A stretch of DNA of 64,000 nucleotides. Origin: Halomonas sp. A11-A. Lineage in GTDB: Bacteria; Pseudomonadota; Gammaproteobacteria; Pseudomonadales; Halomonadaceae. The stretch is taken from positions 1 to 64,000 of the forward strand of contig NZ_QGTM01000009.1 in assembly GCF_003182195.1 (NCBI RefSeq), written 5' to 3'. The notes beneath the pieces were generated by a model that saw only the letters and a list, made by a program, of their open reading frames with translations, did not search any database and was not told the origin of the DNA. Both the position numbers and the translations under genes were made by a program. This document shows positions 7,852 to 16,120 of this stretch, in pieces; within the stretch, counting starts at the first letter, position 1; every line of letters begins with the position of its first letter.

Positions 7852-10800
7852 GCCTGGCCTCCCTTGCCCTTGCCGTGCTTCTCCTTCGGCTTCTTCACCG
7901 CGCGTAGCAGCGGGGCGTAGAGCCGCTCGGCGAGCTCGGCGAAGCCGCCACCCTCCGGCGAGTGGACCAGGTCATCGAGCTCCGGCCACTGGCGCAGCAG
8001 GTAGGGGTCGCGGCCGCGCTCGCCGTGGTCGTTGTTGAAGCCGCTGCCGTAGAAGACGGTGCTGGCGGCCTTCCAGGCCTTGTCGTCCTCTTCGCTTGCC
8101 GTGCCGGCGAGGCAGCGGGCCATGGCAGCGGGGCTTCCGCCCTTCTCCAGCCAGGCGAAGGCGGTGTCCCGGGCCAGGGGCAGGGGAGTGGTCATGCCGT
8201 GCTGCCAGGCCGCGGCGATATCGGCCAGCCGCGCGCGGGCCTCCTCGGCGGGCAGCGGGGCCAGGGTGCCGCCGCCGGCGCGGGAGAGCAGCCGGGTGGT
8301 CATGGGGCCCTCCAGCTGGCCGGCCAGGTGGGCCACCCAGGGGCCGAGCCAGTGCTTCCAGTGGTATTTCCCCTTGTTGACCAGGCTGCTGGTGGTGAGC
8401 AGCACCCGGCAGCGCTCAATGGCGTCGTTGACGCGCAGCTCGCCCAGCCAGTCCTCCAGGGCCAGGCCGCGGCCAGGTTTCTCCTCCCCCCCTTCGCCCA
8501 GCGCCTCGCGAAGGTCCAGCGAGACGGTGAGGGGCTCCTCCATGGCGTGGGGCCACTCGTCGAGCACCTGGCGGTAGTCGGCGAAGAGGCTCTCCATGGG
8601 CTCGATGAGGGAGTCGCGCATGCGCTCGGCGAAGCCGCCCATGGCCAGGCGCCCCTGGCGCTCGAGGCGCTCCAGGGTGGCCAGCATGGCGGGCTCATGG
8701 GGCTCGCCGGCCTCCACCGCGGCGCGGCTCGCCTCGATCAGCGCATGCTGTAGCTGCCAGTGGTCCAGGCCGCCGAGGGTGAAGGGCTCGTGATCGAGGC
8801 GCTCCATGGCCTCGACTTCCAGGAAGACCTTGAGCCGGGTGGTGGTGAAGGCCTGCACCGGCGCCCTGAGGAAGTCGCCCAGCTGGGCCAGGGTCAGCGG
8901 GCTCTCCTGCCGGAAGGGAGTAAGCGGCACCGGCTCGGGCGGTGCGCCCTCGTCGCCGGGCAGGTGCAGCTCGCGCCACTCGTGAGCGTAGGTGGTCAAT
9001 GAAGAACCTTCGCGGAAGTACTCGATGCTGAAGGGCTGCAGCGGGTGCTCGGTGGTCAGGGCCGCGAGCAGCGCCTTGCCGCCGTCGTCTTCCTCGTGAT
9101 CGGCAAGCCGCCAGCCCCGGGCCAGGTGGTCGCGCAGCTGGCCGAGCAGCACCGAGGGGGGCTGCTCGCTGTTGTCGACGATGCTGCGGCCCACCCAGCT
9201 GATGCTCAGCCGGTCCCGGGCCGAGAGCAGCGCCTCCAGGAAGAGATAGCGGTCGTCCTCCCGGCGGGAGCGGTCGCCGGGGCGGTAGTCCTGGGCCATC
9301 AGGTCGATGTCCAGGGGGCGCTGGACCCGCGGGTAGTCGGCATCGTTCATGCCCAGCAGGCAGACATGGCGGAAGGGGATGGCGCGCATTGGCATCAGGG
9401 TGGCGATGTTCACCGCCCCGGCCAGGAAGCGCTGGGAGAGGCTCGCCTCGTCCACCTGGGCGAGCCAGTGCTCGCGCACCACCGAGAGCGGCAGGGGCTC
9501 GCTGAGCCCGGCCTCCTCGGCGCTCTCCTGCCAGGCGTCCAGCGCCTGCTCGAGCCGGGTCAGCGCCATCAGGTCCTGGTCGGAGTCGGCCAGGAAGCAG
9601 GCCGCCAGCAGCTCGCGCAGGCGCTCGCCCCAGGTGGCCACGTCGCAGGGCTCGGCGAGGGTCTGCCACTGGGCCTCCAGGGTGTCGATCAGGCTGACCA
9701 GGGGGCCGGCCAGCGCCGCCTCCAGCCCGCCGATGTCGTCATAGGGCTCCACTCCCTGCCAGGGGCCGTCGGCGGCGTCGCCCACCGCATAGCCCAGCAG
9801 CAGCCGGCGCAGGCCGAAGGCCCAGGTGTTGGCGGCCATGCCGCCCGGCAGGTCGAGGCTCTGGCGCTGGCGGGCGTCGAGCCCCCAGCGGATGCCGGCG
9901 CCCTCGATCCAGCGGCGCAGGGTGGGCAGGCCGCTCTCGGGGACGGCGAAGCGGGCGCGCACCGCCGGGACCTCCAGCAGGTCGAGCAGGTCGCTCACCG
10001 AGAGGCGCAGTTCCGGCAGGCGCAGCAGCGACTCCAGCGCGATCAGCAGCGGCAGGCGGTGGCGACTGGCCTGGTCGGAGAGGGTGAAGGGGATATGGCG
10101 CGGGTCGTCGGGGTCGAGGCGGCCGAACACCGCTTGCACCGCGGCGGCGTACTGCTCCACGTCGGGAACCATCACCAGGATGTCCCGGGGCCGGAGGGTC
10201 GGGTCCTCGCTGAAGGCGGCGAGCAGCTGGTCGTGGAGGATCTCCACCTCGCGCAGGGCGCTGTGGGCCACCTGGAAGCGCAGCGAGCGGTCGCGGGCCG
10301 GGTCCACGGCGGGCCAGGTGGCGCGGGTCTCGGCCAGCGGGCGCAGCTCGAGGATATCGTCCTGCAGCTGGCGCAGCAGGCTGGGCGTGGCGTTTTTCTC
10401 TTCAGGGCCTTTCTCTTCAGGGCCATCCGCGCCGTCCAGCGGCGAGTCGAAGAGGTCGATGCGCAGCGCCTCGCCCTCGAAGAGGTGGCGGTAGGCCTGC
10501 TGCTCGTCGAACTCGTCCAGCAGGCGCAGGTAGTCGCGGCCCTGCTTGCCCCAGGCGGCCAGCAGCGGCTGGGCGTGGAGGTGGAGCTCGGTCTCGGCGA
10601 GGTCCGCCGGCATGCCGGGGCGGCGCCGCTGGCGCTTTCTTTCTGCTCGAAGGAGGTCCTTGTGCTCGATGATGTCCGCCCAGTAGTGGCGGCAGGGGTT
10701 GTGCACGCAGAGCAGCACCTGGCTGACCCGCGCCATGGCGGCCAGCGCCTCCAGGGTCTGGACGGGCAGCGAGGAGATGCCGAAGACGATCACCCGGCGG

Positions 10801-11507
10801 GGCAGCCCGGGCGGGCGCTCGCCCAGCTCCCGGCAGGCCGCGAGGAAGCGCTCGTGGACCGCCGCGCGGCTGGAGGCCAGCCCCGCCTCGCCATGGGCCC
10901 GGGCGATGTCATCGCGCAGCGCCCGCCACAGCTCGGCTTGCCAGCGCTGCTCCTCGGCCAGCGGCCGGGCCTCGCCCCGGGCGGTGATCAGCACGTCCTC
11001 GCCCGCCGCCCAGGCGGTGAGCCAGTCGGCGCGGTAGACCTGGTACTGGTCGAAGAGGTCGGCCAGGCGCTCGGCCAGCTGGTGGCGCTTGCGCAGGTCG
11101 TCGTCGCCTTCCAGGAAGCGTGCCAGGGGGGCGAACACGGGGGCGTCCAGCAGGGCGGGCAGCAGGCGCATCAGCCGCCACACCAGCCGCGGCTTGTCGA
11201 AGGGGGAGACCGGCGGCACCTGCTCCTCCCCCAGCACGCTGCGGTAGGCCTGCCACAGGAACCTCGCCGGCAGGCTGACGTCGAGCGCCGAGGCGATCCC
11301 GGCGCCGCCCCGGGATTCGTCGGCGGCCAGGGCCAGCTTCAGCCACTGGCTGATGCCGTTGCTCTGCACCAGGATCGTCTCGTTCTCCAGCGGCCCCAGC
11401 GGATGGCGGCGCATCCACTCCACCGCCAGGCCGCGCAGGGCCTCCAGGCGGTTGCCGTGGATCACCATGAAGCCGGGCTGCAGGGCGGAATCGTCGAGGG
11501 CGGGCAT
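7848..11507 (-). CDS. recC: RecBCD exonuclease V, gamma subunit RecC
   Basis: RecC recognises Chi and splits the DNA strands for the RecB and RecD helicases. Family features are the N-terminal VIHGNRLEALRGLAVEWM, ILVQSNGISQWLKL, the VFGISSLPVQTLEALA segment and the central FTLSDQASRHRLPLLIAL region. The protein is 1219 residues, somewhat above the usual 1120 or so. It is the first gene of the leftward recCBD unit, with an ATGA overlap to recB. A 15-bp tandem duplication at 10395-10424 adds a second GPEEK pentapeptide at a surface-like charged stretch. No separate recognition sites or thioredoxin-like ptrA gene lie in this operon, unlike in E. coli. Confidence 0.96.
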   Translation of the reverse strand: MPALDDSALQPGFMVIHGNRLEALRGLAVEWMRRHPLGPLENETILVQSNGISQWLKLALAADESRGGAGIASALDVSLPARFLWQAYRSVLGEEQVPPVSPFDKPRLVWRLMRLLPALLDAPVFAPLARFLEGDDDLRKRHQLAERLADLFDQYQVYRADWLTAWAAGEDVLITARGEARPLAEEQRWQAELWRALRDDIARAHGEAGLASSRAAVHERFLAACRELGERPPGLPRRVIVFGISSLPVQTLEALAAMARVSQVLLCVHNPCRHYWADIIEHKDLLRAERKRQRRRPGMPADLAETELHLHAQPLLAAWGKQGRDYLRLLDEFDEQQAYRHLFEGEALRIDLFDSPLDGADGPEEKGPEEKNATPSLLRQLQDDILELRPLAETRATWPAVDPARDRSLRFQVAHSALREVEILHDQLLAAFSEDPTLRPRDILVMVPDVEQYAAAVQAVFGRLDPDDPRHIPFTLSDQASRHRLPLLIALESLLRLPELRLSVSDLLDLLEVPAVRARFAVPESGLPTLRRWIEGAGIRWGLDARQRQSLDLPGGMAANTWAFGLRRLLLGYAVGDAADGPWQGVEPYDDIGGLEAALAGPLVSLIDTLEAQWQTLAEPCDVATWGERLRELLAACFLADSDQDLMALTRLEQALDAWQESAEEAGLSEPLPLSVVREHWLAQVDEASLSQRFLAGAVNIATLMPMRAIPFRHVCLLGMNDADYPRVQRPLDIDLMAQDYRPGDRSRREDDRYLFLEALLSARDRLSISWVGRSIVDNSEQPPSVLLGQLRDHLARGWRLADHEEDDGGKALLAALTTEHPLQPFSIEYFREGSSLTTYAHEWRELHLPGDEGAPPEPVPLTPFRQESPLTLAQLGDFLRAPVQAFTTTRLKVFLEVEAMERLDHEPFTLGGLDHWQLQHALIEASRAAVEAGEPHEPAMLATLERLERQGRLAMGGFAERMRDSLIEPMESLFADYRQVLDEWPHAMEEPLTVSLDLREALGEGGEEKPGRGLALEDWLGELRVNDAIERCRVLLTTSSLVNKGKYHWKHWLGPWVAHLAGQLEGPMTTRLLSRAGGGTLAPLPAEEARARLADIAAAWQHGMTTPLPLARDTAFAWLEKGGSPAAMARCLAGTASEEDDKAWKAASTVFYGSGFNNDHGERGRDPYLLRQWPELDDLVHSPEGGGFAELAERLYAPLLRAVKKPKEKHGKGKGGQA
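10395..10424 (-). repeat. 15-bp tandem duplication in recC
   Basis: The unit TTTCTCTTCAGGGCC on the plus strand occurs twice back to back. It encodes GPEEKGPEEK in RecC and keeps the frame. Confidence 0.8.
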
Positions 11508-11619
11508 GGCGCGGTTCCTTCGCTGGGTGCCGAGGGCGATGACAGGCCTCTCATGGTGCCACAGCGCGGTGCCGGATGGGCTACCATCGGGGGATCGCGA
11601 TTCTCACGGAGCCCCTGTC

Positions 11620-12273
11620 ATGAGTGACTACCTGCTGGAAGAACACGCCCTGAGCCCGGGCAAGATCTACCGCCTGCTCTCGGGCAGCATCTGCCCGCGG
11701 CCCATCGCCTGGGTCTCGACCCTGGACGCGGCCGGCAACGCCAACCTGGCGCCCTTCTCGTTCTTCAACGTGGTCAGCGTCAACCCCCCGGTGCTGGGCT
11801 TCTCCCCGCTGCTCGCCGGTGACGCCAACCCGAAGGACACCATCCGCAACCTCGGCGAGGTGGGCGAGTGCGTGGTGCATATCAGCGGCGAGGGGCTGGT
11901 GACGGAGATGAACGCCACCAGCGCGGGGCTCGAGCACGGCGACGACGAGTTCATCCACGCGGGGCTCGAGAAGGTGGCCATGGCCGGCGTCTCGGTGCCA
12001 CGGGTGGCGGGTGCGCCGGTGGCCTTCGGCTGCCGGCTGCGCGAGATCATCCGCTTCGGCGACCAGCCCCTGGCCGGCAACCTGGTGCTGGCCGAGGTGG
12101 TGTCGATCCACATCGACGACGCCCTGTGGGACGGCCGCCACGTGGATGCCGATGGGCTCAAGCCCATCGGGCGCATGGCGGGCAACGACTACGCCCGCTG
12201 CACCGACCTCTTCGAGGTGGAGCGCCCCGCCTCGGGCAGCGCCATGAGCGCACAGCAGCGCGGCGGTCGATAG
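11620..12273 (+). CDS. Flavin reductase-like (FMN-binding split-barrel) family protein
   Basis: A 217-residue protein of the flavin reductase-like domain family (DIM6/NTAB), which binds FMN and may reduce flavin using NAD(P)H or act in an associated oxidoreductase. Typical features are the N-terminal SGSICPRPIAWVSTLD, APFSFFNVVSVNPPVLGFS, and the NYARC segment near the C-terminus. The ATG at 11620 was chosen because homology begins there. The frame is open further upstream but overlaps the divergently read recC. It is a lone gene with its promoter in the 112-bp gap shared with recC. The physiological substrate cannot be told from sequence. Confidence 0.85.
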   Translation: MSDYLLEEHALSPGKIYRLLSGSICPRPIAWVSTLDAAGNANLAPFSFFNVVSVNPPVLGFSPLLAGDANPKDTIRNLGEVGECVVHISGEGLVTEMNATSAGLEHGDDEFIHAGLEKVAMAGVSVPRVAGAPVAFGCRLREIIRFGDQPLAGNLVLAEVVSIHIDDALWDGRHVDADGLKPIGRMAGNDYARCTDLFEVERPASGSAMSAQQRGGR

Positions 12274-12307
12274 GGTTTGGTGAAAGGGATGAAGCGAGGG
12301 GCGCTGA

Positions 12308-12424
12308 GGGCAAGCCGAAGAGCAGCTGGTGGCCAGCGGCTTGGTGACGGTCTCCCCCAAGAAGGGCACCTTCGTGGCCATGGCTGCCATCAACGCCTCG
12401 TCTGCGGTAATCTCGTCAGCTTGA
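12308..12424 (+). pseudogene. GntR-type winged-helix regulator remnant
   Basis: The frame from 12308 to the TGA at 12422-12424 encodes a peptide containing LVASGLVTVSPKKGTFVA. This matches the last helix and wing of GntR DNA-binding domains (EAEGLV-x-V-x-P-x-KGTFV). Nothing before it encodes the helix-turn-helix and nothing after it encodes an effector domain. It lies directly upstream of the DctPQM genes, where GntR regulators are common, so it probably marks a lost local regulator. There is no good start codon. Confidence 0.45.
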
Positions 12425-12433
12425 TGATCACAA

Positions 12434-12459
12434 GGCCCGGCCGCATGCATGGCCGGGCC
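12434..12459 (+). terminator. Strong hairpin upstream of dctP
   Basis: A perfect 9-bp stem, GGCCCGGCC / GGCCGGGCC, with an 8-base loop (itself ATGCAT-containing), lies 24 bp before the dctP start. There is no T-run, so it may be a leader hairpin or a terminator for the regulator remnant rather than a classical intrinsic terminator. Confidence 0.4.
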
Positions 12460-12483
12460 GCGCTGGACCGACACGAGGCTCCC

Positions 12484-13467
12484 ATGAATCGACTCAAGAC
12501 GCTGACCCTGGCCGTGGCCGCCGCTGCGCTGGCCACCGCTTCCCTGACCGCCCAGGCGCGGGACTTCCGCCTGGGGCTGATCACCCCGCCGCAGCACCTC
12601 TGGTCCACCGAGGCCGAGGCCTTCGCCGAGAGCCTGCACGAGCGCTCCGGCGGCGAGCACAGTGTCAGCGTCTTCCCGGCCCAGCAGCTCGGCAACGAGG
12701 CGCAGATGGTCCAGCAGCTGCAGACCGGCGCACTCGATATGGCCTTCCTGACCATCGCCGAGATCTCCAACCGCATCCCCGACTTCGGTGCCCTCTACGC
12801 CCCCTACCTGGTGGACGACGTGGACCACGCCGCGCGCCTGCTGCGCTCCGACACCGCCGCCGAGCTGCTCGAGCTGATGCCCGCCGAGGTGGGCCTGGTC
12901 GGGCTCGGCTACGGCATGGTGGGCATGCGCCAGGTGCTCTCCCGCAGCCCCATCGAGAACATGGACGACATGCGCGGTCAGCGTCTGCGCATCACCCCCT
13001 TCGAGCCCATCCGCGACTTCTACACCGCCACCGGCGCGGCCCCGGCGCCGCTGCCGCTGCTCGAGGTCTATGACGCCCTGGCCAACGGCCAGGTGGACGC
13101 CATCGACATGGACTTCGACTCGATCCTGATCCTCAAATTCCACGAGCAGGCGCGCAACCTGCTGATCTCCAACCATATGATGTTCCCGATGGTGGGCGTG
13201 GTCTCGGGCCGGGTGTGGCGCGAGCTCTCCGCGGAGGATCGCGAGCTGATCGAGACCACCATGGCCGAGCACCTGGAGAACGTGCTGGCCGGCTTCCAGC
13301 AGATGGACGCCGACCAGGAGGCTGAGATTCGCGGCCTGGACCTCAACATCGTCGAGGCCGACGCTGAGTTCTTTAGCGAGGCCATCGCCGAGTGGGAGGC
13401 CACCTGGGCCGAGAAGGCGCCGATGCTCGAGGCGCTGCGCGAGGAAGCCGAGCGCCTGCGCCAGTAA
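12484..13467 (+). CDS. TRAP transporter substrate-binding protein, DctP family
   Basis: A periplasmic solute receptor of 327 residues for a tripartite ATP-independent transporter. A Sec signal peptide occupies residues 1 to about 25 (MNRLKTLTLAVAAAALATAS, cleavage after AQA). DctP-family signatures follow: FPAQQLGNEAQMVQQLQTGA, and the organic-acid-binding arginine region RGQRLRI with NGQVDAIDMD. The ATG at 12484 is preceded by GAGG and places the signal peptide at the N-terminus. The gene lies 15 bp upstream of the small permease gene, so the three genes form an operon. The ligand is likely a carboxylate but is not identifiable. Confidence 0.93.
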   Translation: MNRLKTLTLAVAAAALATASLTAQARDFRLGLITPPQHLWSTEAEAFAESLHERSGGEHSVSVFPAQQLGNEAQMVQQLQTGALDMAFLTIAEISNRIPDFGALYAPYLVDDVDHAARLLRSDTAAELLELMPAEVGLVGLGYGMVGMRQVLSRSPIENMDDMRGQRLRITPFEPIRDFYTATGAAPAPLPLLEVYDALANGQVDAIDMDFDSILILKFHEQARNLLISNHMMFPMVGVVSGRVWRELSAEDRELIETTMAEHLENVLAGFQQMDADQEAEIRGLDLNIVEADAEFFSEAIAEWEATWAEKAPMLEALREEAERLRQ

Positions 13468-13482
13468 GCGGAAGGCGAGCCG

Positions 13483-14043
13483 ATGCTGTCACGCCTCTCC
13501 GACCGCCTGGCCTACCTGGAGGAGATCGCCGCCGCCGCCCTTGCGGCGGCGGTCACCCTGCTGATCCTCGTCAACGTGGCCTTCCGCGCCGCGGGCAGCC
13601 CCCTCTACTGGATCAGCGAGCTGGCCATCTACGCCATGATCTGGATGACCTTCCTGATTGCCAGTGCGGTGCTCAAGCGCCGCCAGAGCATCTCGGTCAC
13701 CCTGGTCAGCGACCTGGTGCCTGGCTTCGGTCATCGGCTGCTGATGGCCGCGGTGGATCTCGCCGTGCTGCTCTTCGCGGTGCTGCTGCTGTGGCTCTGC
13801 TGGCGCTGGTACCAGCCGCTGGCGCTGGCCCAGGCGGGCTTCGACTTCCGCGCCTTCCAGGGCGAGACCTTCAACTTCATCTATGCCGAGAACACCTCGA
13901 CGCTCGGCATCAGGAAGTTCTGGGTGTGGCTGATCGTGCCCTGGTTCGCGCTCTCGCTGACCTTCCACGGCCTGGTCAACCTGGGCGGCGCCCTGCGCGG
14001 GCTGCGTGACCCCGGCCAGGCACCCCCGGAGGCGATGCCATGA
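13483..14043 (+). CDS. TRAP transporter small permease, DctQ family
   Basis: The 186-residue four-helix membrane subunit that links the receptor to the large permease. Hydrophobic segments are visible at about residues 15-35, 45-65, 90-110 and 140-160. A family signature is WISELAIYAMIWMTFLIASAVLKRRQ. It sits between dctP and the large permease gene, with ATGA overlap to the latter. Confidence 0.92.
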   Translation: MLSRLSDRLAYLEEIAAAALAAAVTLLILVNVAFRAAGSPLYWISELAIYAMIWMTFLIASAVLKRRQSISVTLVSDLVPGFGHRLLMAAVDLAVLLFAVLLLWLCWRWYQPLALAQAGFDFRAFQGETFNFIYAENTSTLGIRKFWVWLIVPWFALSLTFHGLVNLGGALRGLRDPGQAPPEAMP

Positions 14044-15305
14044 CGGTCGCGATCTTTGCGCTGCTGCTGCTGGGGGCGGTGCCCATCGCGCTCGTGCTGG
14101 CGCTGACCGCGATGTTCTACATCCAGGTCTCGGGCAACAGCGTGCTCTTCGACTCCTACCCCCAGCAGCTATTCGGCGCCATCGAGAGCTACGGGCTGCT
14201 GGCGATCCCGCTGTTCATGCTGGCAGGCGAACTGATGAACGAGGGCGGGGTGACCCGCCGGCTGATCGACCTGGCGCGGCTGCTGGTGGGCGGCTTCCGC
14301 GGCGGGCTCGCCTATATCAACCTGGTGGCCAACATGATGATGGCGGCGATCGTCGGCTCGGCCGCCTCGCAGATCGCCATCATGTCGCGGGCCATGGTGC
14401 CGGCCATGGAACGGGAGGGCTACAGCCGCTCCTACGGCGCGGCGATCACCGCCGCCGGGGGCCTGCTCTCGCCGATCATCCCGCCCTCGATGCTCTTCGT
14501 GCTGTTCGGCGTCATGGCTCAGGTGCCCATCGCCGAGATGTTCATCGCCGGCATCCTGCCGGGCCTGCTGCTGGGCTTCAGCTTCTTCCTGACCATCGCC
14601 GTGGTGGGGCTGGTGCAGCAGTACCCCAAGGGGGAGTGGCCGAGCCGCGCCGAGGCGAAGCGGGCGCTGCTCATGGGCCTTCCGGCGCTCTCCATCCCGC
14701 TGATCATCATCGGTGGCATCCTGCTGGGGCTGGCCACGCCCACGGAGTCCGCGGCGCTGGCGTCGCTGGCCGCGCTGCTGCTGGGGCGCTTCCTCTATCG
14801 CGACCTGAAGTTCGCCATGCTGCCGACGGTGCTCCGGCGCACCGCGGTGAATGCGGGGCTCGTGATCATGCTGATCGCCGCCGCCGGGGTGTTCGGCTGG
14901 GTGATCGTCTACGAGCGGCTGCCGCAGATGGCCGCGGCCTGGATCGCCGCGCTGACCACCGATCCCTTCCTGTTCCTGCTGCTGCTGATCGGCGTGCTGC
15001 TGCTGGTGGGGATGATCATCGACGGCATCGCCGCGCTGATCCTGGTGGTGCCGATCCTGCTGCCCATCGCCACCCAGCAGTTCGGCATCAGCCCCTACCA
15101 GTTCGGGGTGGTGGTCTGCCTGACCCTGGTGCTGGGCCTGCTCACCCCGCCGGTGGGGGCGGGGCTCTATATCGCCTCCTCGATGACCGGGGCCTCGCCG
15201 ATGCGCATCTTCCGCTCGCTGCTCCCCTTCCTGCTGGCGAGCCTTGTCACCCTGGTGCTGCTGGCCTGGCAGCCCTGGCTGACCACGGCGCTGATCGGGC
15301 GCTGA
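14040..15305 (+). CDS. TRAP transporter large permease, DctM family
   Basis: The 421-residue sodium-coupled transport channel subunit, with about 12 membrane segments. Signatures include IPLFMLAGELMNEGGVTRRL, GGLAYINLVANMMMAAIVGSA and the GLLSPIIPPSMLFVLFG loop, repeated in inverted form as LGLLTPPVGAGLYIASSM. Translation is coupled to the small permease by ATGA overlap. Together with the two preceding genes it makes a complete TRAP importer, energised by a sodium gradient as expected for a halophile. Confidence 0.94.
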   Translation: MTVAIFALLLLGAVPIALVLALTAMFYIQVSGNSVLFDSYPQQLFGAIESYGLLAIPLFMLAGELMNEGGVTRRLIDLARLLVGGFRGGLAYINLVANMMMAAIVGSAASQIAIMSRAMVPAMEREGYSRSYGAAITAAGGLLSPIIPPSMLFVLFGVMAQVPIAEMFIAGILPGLLLGFSFFLTIAVVGLVQQYPKGEWPSRAEAKRALLMGLPALSIPLIIIGGILLGLATPTESAALASLAALLLGRFLYRDLKFAMLPTVLRRTAVNAGLVIMLIAAAGVFGWVIVYERLPQMAAAWIAALTTDPFLFLLLLIGVLLLVGMIIDGIAALILVVPILLPIATQQFGISPYQFGVVVCLTLVLGLLTPPVGAGLYIASSMTGASPMRIFRSLLPFLLASLVTLVLLAWQPWLTTALIGR

Positions 15306-15432
15306 GGGTGGCTTCGATGCGCTACTTGGCTTATCACGACCACCGACAGCGCTGGCAGCGGAGCAGGGAAGGCAGGGTGCTCACCGTCGGGGTACACTGC
15401 CTGTAATCGAAGTCATCCCCAGAGGCGACGAC

Positions 15433-15846
15433 ATGCAGCCCGTGGTTAACGATGTGGATCGAGAGCTTCACCAGGCGATTCTTCAGGCCCTGGCGCCCTT
15501 CGAAGTCGAGCAGGTCGTGCTGTTCGGCTCCCTGGCGGTAGGCAGGGCGCGGCCCGAGAGCGATCTCGACGTCGCCGTGGAGAGCCGCGAGCCCCTGAGC
15601 AGCCAGCAGAAGATGGCCATGATCGAGGCGCTGGCGCTGGCGTCGTCGCGCCCGGTGGACCTGGTCGATCTCAGGTCGGCGGGGCAGCCGCTGCTGACTC
15701 GGATCGTCACGACCGGCGTTCGGCTCAAGGGCAGCGATACCTGCTGGGCCAGGCTGGTCTATCGCAACATCATCGATAACGAGGACTTCGTGCCTCTCCA
15801 GCAGAGGATTCTCAGGGCGAGGCAGGACGCATGGATCAACTCCTGA
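15433..15846 (+). CDS. mntA: Nucleotidyltransferase antitoxin MntA (HEPN/MNT type)
   Basis: A 137-residue minimal nucleotidyltransferase. The catalytic signature GSLAVGRARPESDLDV (GSxAxGxxxxxSDLD) is intact, with the third acidic position in VDLVDL. Antitoxins of this type AMPylate or otherwise neutralise a HEPN RNase toxin encoded next door. The start of the partner toxin overlaps the end of this gene (ATG at 15831 inside, stop at 15846), the usual arrangement. The partner is broken (see next entry), so this antitoxin now has no intact local target. Confidence 0.88.
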   Translation: MQPVVNDVDRELHQAILQALAPFEVEQVVLFGSLAVGRARPESDLDVAVESREPLSSQQKMAMIEALALASSRPVDLVDLRSAGQPLLTRIVTTGVRLKGSDTCWARLVYRNIIDNEDFVPLQQRILRARQDAWINS

Positions 15847-16029
15847 TCAATCAGAAACTCGAGTCGCTGCGCCGCTGTGTCGTGCGGCTGGAGAGTCGCT
15901 GCCCCGATACCCTTGGTGGTGCACAACTACGAAGCCGTTAACTGGCAGGTGGTTTTCTCCATCTGCCAGGAACACCTCGGCCAGTTCAAGCAGTTTGCCC
16001 GCACCTTCATGGACCCCACCGTGCGCTGA
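15831..16029 (+). pseudogene. hepT: HepT HEPN toxin, internally deleted and frameshifted
   Basis: The frame from ATG 15831 encodes MDQLLINQKLESLRRCVVRL, a typical HepT N-terminus, but leaves homology after about 27 residues and stops at 15941. In the +2-shifted frame the sequence from about 15911 to the stop at 16029 encodes VVHNYEAVNWQVVF and a C-terminal helix, typical of the HepT C-terminus. About 70-80 central residues, including the arginine of the catalytic RX4-6H motif, are missing. Only the histidine of HNY survives. The toxin is therefore inactivated by one internal deletion. Confidence 0.8.
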
Positions 16030-16055
16030 ACGCTGCCTCCTATGGCGGCGATAGG

Positions 16056-16084
16056 TCGAAAGGGAGAATCCCGAGCGTTATACT
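16056..16084 (+). promoter_or_regulatory. Candidate sigma-70 promoter for selO
   Basis: TCGAAA, 17 bp, then TATACT, about 36 bp before the selO start. The -10 sits in the loop of a CCCGAG/CTCGGG inverted repeat. This is a motif match only. Confidence 0.4.
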
Positions 16085-16120
16085 CGGGTATTCACGCCCC
16101 TCGCCGCGACCGGAGTTGCC

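Noticed and set aside
9045..11627. An 860-codon open frame opposite recC
   Set aside because: Compositionally biased translation with no domain, fully antisense to recC.
12434..12459. A full intrinsic terminator at the dctP leader hairpin
   Set aside because: No T-run follows the stem, so I list it only as a hairpin with low confidence.
11581..13272. A 563-codon leftward frame across the flavin reductase and dctP genes
   Set aside because: It runs through two recognisable genes on the other strand and shows no family signature.
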